Source of the DNA: Hanstruepera neustonica
GTDB lineage: Bacteria > Bacteroidota > Bacteroidia > Flavobacteriales > Flavobacteriaceae
Assembly (NCBI RefSeq): GCF_002895005.1
Contig: NZ_POWF01000001.1
Location: 846,344-910,343, forward strand
Reading direction: 5' to 3'
DNA length: 64,000 bases
Position numbers and translations under genes: made by a program
Part shown: positions 58,650 to 64,000 of the stretch, piece after piece
Numbering within the stretch: the first letter of the stretch is position 1
Layout of the letters: each line of letters begins with the position of its first letter
Notes under the pieces: model-generated
What the model was told of the DNA's origin: nothing
Database searches by the model: none
Seen by the model: only the letters and a program-made list of their open reading frames with translations

Positions 58650-59945
58650 TTAATTTAATATCTTTTTTAACCTCTCAACCATATTATAGACATCCTGATA
58701 GGAATTGTATAACGGCACTGGCGCACAGCGAATAACATCGGGTTCGCGCCAATCTGATATGACACCTGAAGCCGTCAATTTATCAAATAGAGCCTTATCA
58801 GCATTCTTTACCTGAATGGAGAGTTGGCAACCGCGCTCTTCAGGGTTTTCTGGTGTTATTATTCTAATGGTGTCTTCTCCTAATTGCTTTAATAGAAACT
58901 CAAAATAACCCGTAAGCTTCCTTGATTTGGCTTGGAGTTTTTCCATACCAACTTCGTTAAATATGTCTAAAGACGCACGAATTGCAGCCAATGATAAAAT
59001 AGGAGGGTTGCTTAATTGCCAGCCTTCAGCACCAGGTAACTGGTCAAACTCGTGGCGCATGTTAAATCGGGTTTGTTTGTTGTGGCTCCACCAGCCAGTA
59101 AATCGGTTTAAGGTTTTGTCATGGGCATGACGCTCATGTACAAAGGCGCCAGCTAAACTTCCTGGACCGGAGTTCAAATATTTATAAGTACACCAAACAG
59201 CAAAATCGGCTCCAGAGTCGTTAAGATTCAGTTGGACATTTCCAGCGCCATGGGCACAATCGAAACCAACCATGCAACCATGTTTATGGCCAAGCGCTGT
59301 AATACGTTTCATGTCAAAAAACTGTCCGGTGTAATAATTGGTATTGCCAATCATAATGAGGGCAATTTCATCACCATGTTGTTCAAGAATGTTCTCAAGA
59401 TCTTCATAATGATAGAGTTCTTCACCTTTTCTGGGTTTCCATAAAATTAAACCCGCTTTGTCATCAAACCCATGATGACGTAATTGAGACTCCACCGCAT
59501 ATTTGTCGCTTGGAAACGCATCCGCCTCAATCACTATTTTATAACGCTGGGCTGTAGGTTTGTAAAAACTCACCATCATAAAATGCAAATTAGCCGTCAG
59601 CGTATTCATGGTAATCACTTCAATAGGTTTAGCACCAACCACTTTAGCCATACTGTCCGTTAAGAATTCGTGGTATGGTAACCATGGATTTTTAGCTTCT
59701 GTGTGACCTTCTACGCCCAAATGGGCCCAATCCTCCAATTCTTGATTGATATAGGATTTAGTTGTTTTAGGCTGTAAACCAAGCGAATTGCCACAGAGGT
59801 AAATAATATCATTTCCATGGGTGTCTTTAGGAATATGAAATTGGCTTCTGTAACTTGCTAATTCGTCATTTTGGTCCAGTTCTTTTGCAAAATCTAAACC
59901 AGTTTTATAAATGGACAATGTGTGTGAGTTTTCAGTTTCCAACAA
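58650..59945 (-). CDS. kynU: Kynureninase
   Basis: A 431-residue PLP-dependent hydrolase. Seen: YLCGNSLGLQPK, the KVVGAKPIEVITMNTLTANLH segment, the MVGFDCAHGAGNV loop with the PLP-binding Asp, and the Schiff-base Lys in VWCTYKYLNSGPGSL. It cleaves 3-hydroxykynurenine to 3-hydroxyanthranilate and alanine. The start must be TTG (59945 or 59942): the first ATG lies about 100 codons inside conserved sequence, while an in-frame stop lies just upstream. It is the first gene of the operon; no tryptophan dioxygenase or formamidase is in this window. Confidence 0.95.
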   Translation of the reverse strand: MLETENSHTLSIYKTGLDFAKELDQNDELASYRSQFHIPKDTHGNDIIYLCGNSLGLQPKTTKSYINQELEDWAHLGVEGHTEAKNPWLPYHEFLTDSMAKVVGAKPIEVITMNTLTANLHFMMVSFYKPTAQRYKIVIEADAFPSDKYAVESQLRHHGFDDKAGLILWKPRKGEELYHYEDLENILEQHGDEIALIMIGNTNYYTGQFFDMKRITALGHKHGCMVGFDCAHGAGNVQLNLNDSGADFAVWCTYKYLNSGPGSLAGAFVHERHAHDKTLNRFTGWWSHNKQTRFNMRHEFDQLPGAEGWQLSNPPILSLAAIRASLDIFNEVGMEKLQAKSRKLTGYFEFLLKQLGEDTIRIITPENPEERGCQLSIQVKNADKALFDKLTASGVISDWREPDVIRCAPVPLYNSYQDVYNMVERLKKILN

Positions 59946-60008
59946 AAATAAGAATTATAAGTTTAGAAATGAAGATGCCTTAAAGAGATAATTTATTCAG
60001 GCTTTTTG

Positions 60009-60016
60009 TATCTTTA
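60009..60016 (+). promoter_or_regulatory. Weak -7 box of the ferredoxin-CDGSH gene
   Basis: TATCTTTA matches TAnnTTTG in seven of eight positions and lies 16 bases before the ATG at 60032. Confidence 0.3.
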
Positions 60017-60031
60017 GAAAAAGTAACGACT

Positions 60032-60451
60032 ATGGGAAAAACAAAAGAATATAGTAATGGCGAAACCACCATTGTTTGGGAAGCCGATAAGTGTATACAC
60101 TCGGCTATTTGTGTCAAAGGATTGCCAGATGTTTTTCAGCCAAAAGACCGACCGTGGATTAAAATTGATGCGGCACCTACTGAAGCATTGGTGAATCAAG
60201 TTAAGCAATGTCCGTCCGGAGCCTTAAGTTATTATATGAATGATGCATCTGATGCTTCTTCAGAAGTATTGGAAACGAAGGTGGAAGTCATGGAAAATGG
60301 TCCCTTATTGGTTTATGGAACCTTGCAGGTAACTCATAAAGATGGCAAGCAAGAAACTAAAAACAAAACCACGGCTTTTTGCCGATGTGGTGCTTCACAC
60401 AACAAACCGTATTGCGACGGCACACATGTTAAAAATGATTTTAGAGGATAA
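60032..60451 (+). CDS. Fused (4Fe-4S) ferredoxin-like and CDGSH iron-sulfur protein
   Basis: A 139-residue fusion. The N-terminal part resembles YjdI/Fer4_19: Cys21 in CIHSAIC with Cys27, and Cys60 in QCPSGAL; only three Cys are visible (plus His23), so the cluster type is uncertain. The C-terminal 25 residues match the CDGSH (mitoNEET-like) consensus with Cys117, Cys119, Cys128 and His132 (CRCGASHNKPYCDGTH), a [2Fe-2S] site. It is probably a soluble electron-transfer or redox-sensing protein. A terminator follows at 60453-60489. Confidence 0.9.
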   Translation: MGKTKEYSNGETTIVWEADKCIHSAICVKGLPDVFQPKDRPWIKIDAAPTEALVNQVKQCPSGALSYYMNDASDASSEVLETKVEVMENGPLLVYGTLQVTHKDGKQETKNKTTAFCRCGASHNKPYCDGTHVKNDFRG

Positions 60452-60452
60452 A

Positions 60453-60489
60453 AAAAACAGGCTTCGATTAGTATTGGAAGCCTGTTTTT
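60453..60489 (+). terminator. Terminator of the ferredoxin-CDGSH gene
   Basis: AAAAACAGGCTTC pairs with GAAGCCTGTTTTT (13 bp) around an 11-base loop. It starts directly after the stop codon. Confidence 0.85.
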
Positions 60490-60595
60490 GAATATATATA
60501 GACGCTTGCAGCGGGATATTTATAATATATATACGGTTGGAAATTGGGATTTGGATTTTTGTGTTTCTAAAAAAAGCTTACAAAGTTGAAACTTA

Positions 60596-61252
60596 CTAAT
60601 GATTTTCCTTCAGTACCTCTGGCATTTTACGTTTAAATTTATTTAATCTAGGAATCGATACATTTTGCACATAAGGGTTTTCAGGGTGTAAGCGTTCGTA
60701 GTCCTGGTGATAGTCTTCAGCCTTCCAGAATTTTTGAAACGGATAGATTTCGGCAGCAACGGGTTCACCCAATTTTTTTTCTAATGCTGTTTTCTTTTTA
60801 AGTATACTATTTTTTTGTGCTTTATTTTGGTAGAAAATAATAGAACGGTATTGTGAGCCAATATCGGGTCCCTGACCATTAACCTGTGTGGGATCTTGTG
60901 AGGCAAAATACACGTCAATCAAGGTTTCAAAACTTACTATCTTAGGATCATAGATGACCTCTACTGCTTCAGCGTGACCTGTGCGACCTGTGTTACTGTC
61001 TTCGTATGTTGGGTTTTTAGTATGGCCACCTGCATAACCAGAAATAGCTTCGTCCACACCTTTGACGCTCTCATAAACGGCTTCCACACACCAAAAACAG
61101 CCACTGGCAAAATAAGCTCTAGCTTTGCCATTTTGTAAGGGAACCTCAATAGGTTCGGCATTAATAACGGCTTGTTGTTTTGGATTGACTTGTGCTGAAT
61201 GGTTGCAACTTAAAAGCAGTGCCAAAAATAAAAGTGGGAGTAAAGGTTTCAT
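60596..61252 (-). CDS. msrA: Peptide-methionine (S)-S-oxide reductase MsrA (lipoprotein)
   Basis: A 218-residue enzyme of the MsrA family with catalytic Cys52 in SGCFWC and the family motifs GYAGGHTKNPTYEDS and EVIYDPKIVSFETL. An N-terminal signal ending in LALLLSC (lipobox, Cys16) makes it an exported lipoprotein, so it likely repairs oxidised Met in envelope proteins. A single MsrA domain; no MsrB domain is fused. Confidence 0.94.
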   Translation of the reverse strand: MKPLLPLLFLALLLSCNHSAQVNPKQQAVINAEPIEVPLQNGKARAYFASGCFWCVEAVYESVKGVDEAISGYAGGHTKNPTYEDSNTGRTGHAEAVEVIYDPKIVSFETLIDVYFASQDPTQVNGQGPDIGSQYRSIIFYQNKAQKNSILKKKTALEKKLGEPVAAEIYPFQKFWKAEDYHQDYERLHPENPYVQNVSIPRLNKFKRKMPEVLKENH

Positions 61253-61328
61253 ATGTTTTGTTTTTTTCTTTTTAATAGACGTATGAATTTACAAAACCTT
61301 AAACCTAATTTTGTGAAAGTTTTCATAA

Positions 61329-61357
61329 TAAAAAAACCCAGACGGTTGGTCTGGGTT
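61329..61357 (-). terminator. Terminator of the zinc-ribbon/Nif3 operon
   Basis: AACCCAGA pairs with TCTGGGTT around loop CGGTTGG; on the minus strand it is followed by a T-run. It lies 22 bases past the stop at 61380. Confidence 0.82.
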
Positions 61358-61379
61358 CATATATTCTGTTGGAAATGGA

Positions 61380-62159
61380 TTATAATTTAGAAAATAGCTT
61401 ATCCATTTTTTCTTTTTCTTCTTCGGCTAAAGCGGCATCAACCAAAATACGTCCACTGTGCTCATCCGTAATGATTTTTTTGCGAGAAGCAATTTCCATT
61501 TGAACCTGCGGTGGAATCGTAAAGAACGAACCTCCAGAAGCACCTCTTTCAATTGGAACAACGGCTAGTCCATTTTTTACATTTGTGCGGATTCTAGTGT
61601 AAGCCGCAACTAAACGCTCTTCAATAGAATCTTTATAATCATCAGACTTTTTAAGTAATGCCTCTTCCTCCTTTTCAGTTTCGGCTAAAATAGCATCTAA
61701 TTCACCTTTTTTATGCTTTAAGTGGTTTTGACGCTCTTTTAAACGATCTTTAGTTTCAGCAATAACTTCTTTCTTTTGCTCAATTTGAGCTTTATATTCT
61801 TTGATGTTTTTTTCAGCTAATTGAATTTCCAATTCTTGGTATTCAATTTCTTTTGAAATAGAGTTGAATTCTCTATTGTTACGAACATTTTTTTGTTGTT
61901 CGTTGTATTTTTTAATTAATGCTTTGGCTTCTTCAATAAGATTCTTTTTAGAGTTGATATCATTATTGATGACTTCCAAACTTGCTTCTAATTTTTCAAA
62001 TCTGGTATTTAATCCAGCAACTTCATCTTCCAAATCACGAACTTCTAAAGGAAGTTCTCCACGAACGTTTCTAATTTCATCGATACGTGAATCGATAAGC
62101 TGTAAATCGTATAAGGCTCTTAAGCGCTCTTCTACAGTTACTTCTTTCTTTTTTGCCAT
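61380..62159 (-). CDS. C4-type zinc-ribbon homologue lacking the metal ligands
   Basis: A 259-residue protein: a long coiled coil from about 10 to 190, followed by a C-terminal domain matching the C4 zinc-ribbon (zf-RING_7/CT398-like) pattern IPP..Q...I...KKII....GRIL. The four expected Cys at about 208, 211, 232 and 235 are Ser, Ser, Asp and Ser (GASGGSF, TDEHSGRILV); there is not one Cys in the whole protein. So it cannot bind zinc that way. Function unknown; in other bacteria the family is a conserved helical-hairpin protein. It lies 3 bases after the Nif3-like gene. Confidence 0.85.
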   Translation of the reverse strand: MAKKKEVTVEERLRALYDLQLIDSRIDEIRNVRGELPLEVRDLEDEVAGLNTRFEKLEASLEVINNDINSKKNLIEEAKALIKKYNEQQKNVRNNREFNSISKEIEYQELEIQLAEKNIKEYKAQIEQKKEVIAETKDRLKERQNHLKHKKGELDAILAETEKEEEALLKKSDDYKDSIEERLVAAYTRIRTNVKNGLAVVPIERGASGGSFFTIPPQVQMEIASRKKIITDEHSGRILVDAALAEEEKEKMDKLFSKL

Positions 62160-62162
62160 ACT

Positions 62163-63257
62163 TTAAAAATACTTAACAGGATTGGTATTAGTCCTTGATA
62201 AAACGACTGCAAAATTAGTAATTTTTTTTGTAAGATAAGCTACTAAAAAGTTTTTTGTGAACTGCTCACTTTCGTAATGACCAATATCAGCCAAGATTAT
62301 CTTGTTTTCTGCTTGGAAAAAGTCGTGATATTTTAAATCGGCCGTAATAAATATTTGAGCACCAGCACGTTTGGCTGCTGAAATAGCAAAGCTCCCAGAA
62401 CCTCCTAAAACAGCAACTTTTTTAATAGGTTGTTCAGTAAGCGCAGAATGTCTAATGCAACCTGTTTTCATGATGCTTTTGAGTGATGTTAAAAAGTCTT
62501 CGGCAGACATAGGATTGTTCAATTCACCAACCATACCCATTCCAATATTCTGATTGGTGTTTTCTAATGTAATAACTTCATAAGCAACTTCTTCGTAAGA
62601 ATGATTTTTGAATAAGGCTTTCAAAACTTTTGATTCCAGGTGCTTGGCAAAAGTCACAGATATTTGTGTTTCGGGTTCTTGATGTTGTTGTAGTTTTTTT
62701 CCTTTTGTAGGATTTGACTCGTCATTTCCTTTGTAGGTTCCTGTGCCATCAACATTAAAACTGCACTCATCATAATTTCCTATTCCACCAGCTCCAGCGT
62801 CAAAAAGGGCTTGACGCAATAGCGCTGCTTCCTTAATAGGAGCATAGGTAGTTAATTTCTTGATGGTTTGCTGTTGTGGGATTAATATGTTACGATTTAT
62901 TAAACCCAATTGCTCACAAATAATGCCATTGACACCTAACTTAGCATTATCCAATGCAGTATGTATAGCAAAAATGCTAACGTTGTTTTGAATAGCTTTA
63001 AGAACGGTGCGTTCGACGTAGTTACTACCAGTCAGTTTTTTTAAACCTTTGAAAATAATGGGATGAAAACTCACAATCAGATTGCAATTGTTGTCAATGG
63101 CTTCATCCACTACAGCTTCGAGCGTATCTAATGTCACCAAAACACCAGTTAATGGCTGGTTTGAATCTCCAACGAGTAAACCGGTATTGTCAAAATCTTC
63201 GGAATAGGCTTGTGGAGCTAATTTTTCTAAATGATTGATAACGTCTTGAATTATCAT
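62163..63257 (-). CDS. Nif3-like dinuclear metal-centre protein with inserted domain
   Basis: A 364-residue YbgI/Nif3 protein: DFDNTGLLVGDSNQPL, NNCNLIVSFHPIIFKGLK with the metal-binding His, IFAIHTALDNAKLGVN (His), GGSGSFAIS, and DIGHYESE near the C-terminus. A central insert (about residues 125-235, AALLRQALFDAGAGGIGNYDECS) is the PII-like YqfO domain. Hexameric Nif3 proteins bind two metal ions; the physiological substrate is disputed (GTP cyclohydrolase activity has been claimed for some). I chose ATG 63257 (MIIQDVINHLE), next to the TATCTTTG box; the longer frame lacks support. Confidence 0.92.
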   Translation of the reverse strand: MIIQDVINHLEKLAPQAYSEDFDNTGLLVGDSNQPLTGVLVTLDTLEAVVDEAIDNNCNLIVSFHPIIFKGLKKLTGSNYVERTVLKAIQNNVSIFAIHTALDNAKLGVNGIICEQLGLINRNILIPQQQTIKKLTTYAPIKEAALLRQALFDAGAGGIGNYDECSFNVDGTGTYKGNDESNPTKGKKLQQHQEPETQISVTFAKHLESKVLKALFKNHSYEEVAYEVITLENTNQNIGMGMVGELNNPMSAEDFLTSLKSIMKTGCIRHSALTEQPIKKVAVLGGSGSFAISAAKRAGAQIFITADLKYHDFFQAENKIILADIGHYESEQFTKNFLVAYLTKKITNFAVVLSRTNTNPVKYF

Positions 63258-63278
63258 ATATCTTGAATTGATTTGAAA

Positions 63279-63286
63279 CAAAGATA
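63279..63286 (-). promoter_or_regulatory. Putative -7 promoter box of the Nif3/zinc-ribbon operon
   Basis: On the minus strand TATCTTTG matches TAnnTTTG, 21 bases before the ATG at 63257. Confidence 0.5.
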
Positions 63287-63387
63287 AAATTTTTTCAACC
63301 ACAAGATTAAAAGTCTCACTCTTCATATCAACCCAATTACAAAAAATAATCTTTACTTTGTTTTTAAATCGAACGCGTATTTACCGA

Positions 63388-64000
63388 ATGAAATTTTTAA
63401 GAATCATATTGTTTCCTGTTGTCCCATTTTACTTTGTTGTGACTTGGTTGCGGAACAAGTTTTATGATTGGGGCTTAAAGGAATCGAAATCTTATGATTT
63501 TCCAGTAGTTTGCGTGGGTAACTTAAGTACTGGCGGCACTGGAAAGACACCTATGGTTGAGTATTTAATCAGGCTGTTAAAAGATGATTATGTGTTGGCT
63601 ACGTTGAGTAGAGGCTATAAACGGGAGACCAAGGGATTTGTTTTGGCTTCTGAAGCTGAAACAGCCAATACAATAGGAGATGAACCTTTTCAGTTTTATT
63701 ATAAGTATCAAGATCAGGTACATGTGGCTGTTGATGAGAATAGGCAAGAGGGTATTACGATATTGAGGCAGCTTGAAAATAAGCCTAATTTGATTATTCT
63801 GGATGATGCTTTTCAGCATCGAAAAGTCAAAGCAAGCGTCAATATCTTGCTGACAGCTTATAACAACCTTTATACTGATGATATTGTTTTACCTTCAGGT
63901 GATTTAAGGGAACCGAGATCAGGAGCAAAACGTGCGCAAATGATTGTCGTTACTAAATGTCCGGATTCAATTACTAAAGCTGTAAGGCAGCAGATAATTT
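63388..64000 (+). CDS. lpxK: Tetraacyldisaccharide 4'-kinase LpxK (5' part; continues beyond the window)
   Basis: About 204 codons of the lipid A pathway kinase; the full enzyme is usually about 330-350 residues, so the C-terminal part is outside. Motifs seen: the P-loop VGNLSTGGTGKTPMVEYL, LSRGYKR, GDEPFQFY, ILDDAFQHRKV and PSGDLREP. It phosphorylates the 4' position of the lipid A precursor with ATP, at the inner membrane (N-terminal helix RIILFPVVPFYFVVTWL). ATG start at 63388; divergent from the Nif3 gene. Confidence 0.95.
   Translation, partial: MKFLRIILFPVVPFYFVVTWLRNKFYDWGLKESKSYDFPVVCVGNLSTGGTGKTPMVEYLIRLLKDDYVLATLSRGYKRETKGFVLASEAETANTIGDEPFQFYYKYQDQVHVAVDENRQEGITILRQLENKPNLIILDDAFQHRKVKASVNILLTAYNNLYTDDIVLPSGDLREPRSGAKRAQMIVVTKCPDSITKAVRQQII

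Noticed and set aside
60490-60595. AT-rich repeat (AATATATATA and ATATATATAC) between the CDGSH gene and msrA
   Set aside because: Imperfect simple-sequence similarity with no clear structure or promoter; nothing else seen there.
63577-63819. 80-residue minus-strand frame
   Set aside because: Antisense to lpxK, which shows strong family motifs.

Overview
The window looks like the chromosome of a marine-type member of the Flavobacteriaceae (Bacteroidota). It is AT-rich, initiation sites lack obvious Shine-Dalgarno sequences, many genes are preceded by a TAnnTTTG box (the Bacteroidetes -7 element), and the proteins are typical of the group: type IX secretion (T9SS) sorting domains, a T9SS plug protein, PorP/SprF and PorE-like proteins, a sodium-pumping NADH:quinone reductase and DUF6090 proteins. 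The genus cannot be fixed from this sequence alone. Nearly everything is coding; I found no tRNA, rRNA, CRISPR array, insertion sequence or prophage, and no gene-free stretch longer than about 300 bases.

Layout. 0-4.4 kb: 5' part of ubiE (minus), trkA-trkH potassium uptake, and two small membrane proteins, one behind a putative ECF-sigma promoter. 4.4-14.5 kb: aminotransferase, fatty acid desaturase, rsmG, a T9SS-exported lipase-like protein, pruA, an NRDE/TANGO2 protein coupled to a DUF6695-like protein, apaG and the T9SS plug protein. 14.6-20.8 kb: the complete nqrABCDEF operon and terminator. 20.8-24.9 kb: little-known proteins, including two DUF6090 paralogues and a truncated third copy. 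24.9-34.8 kb: a surface adhesin cluster of one LysM/binding-protein fusion, a giant repeat adhesin with a type B T9SS signal, a PorP/SprF protein and a PorE-like OmpA protein. 34.9-44.9 kb: apbE, the flavin transferase expected to flavinylate NqrB and NqrC; map with a SUMF1-like protein and a methyltransferase; a CoA-transferase; a HAD hydrolase; gpmI; a secreted ankyrin protein behind a second ECF-like promoter; an M48 protease; a double GNAT; pepE. 45-52.2 kb: two paralogous CarboxypepD_reg-like proteins, a DUF6702 protein, an M1 peptidase, tatA and a hybrid histidine kinase. 52.2-59.9 kb: an eight-gene minus-strand operon for kynurenine breakdown (kynU, kmo, RidA-type aminomuconate deaminase, aldehyde dehydrogenase, an atypical SDR, 3-hydroxyanthranilate dioxygenase, ACMS decarboxylase, O-methyltransferase). 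60-64 kb: a ferredoxin-CDGSH fusion, msrA, a cysteine-free zinc-ribbon homologue with a Nif3-like protein, and the 5' part of lpxK.

The genes combine into a few coherent functions: Na+-based respiration with its flavin transferase, K+ uptake, T9SS export with several of its cargo proteins, and catabolism of tryptophan-derived kynurenine. I found no convincing wholly new multi-gene system. The observations most worth follow-up are two promoters with identical TGTAACA-N15-CGTCT architecture, a near-perfect 1191-bp (five-unit) tandem duplication in the adhesin gene, the SDR that lacks the usual Tyr/Lys catalytic pair inside the kynurenine operon, the zinc-ribbon homologue that has lost all metal ligands, and the DUF6695-like protein, whose His-then-Cys motif order resembles permuted papain-like enzymes.
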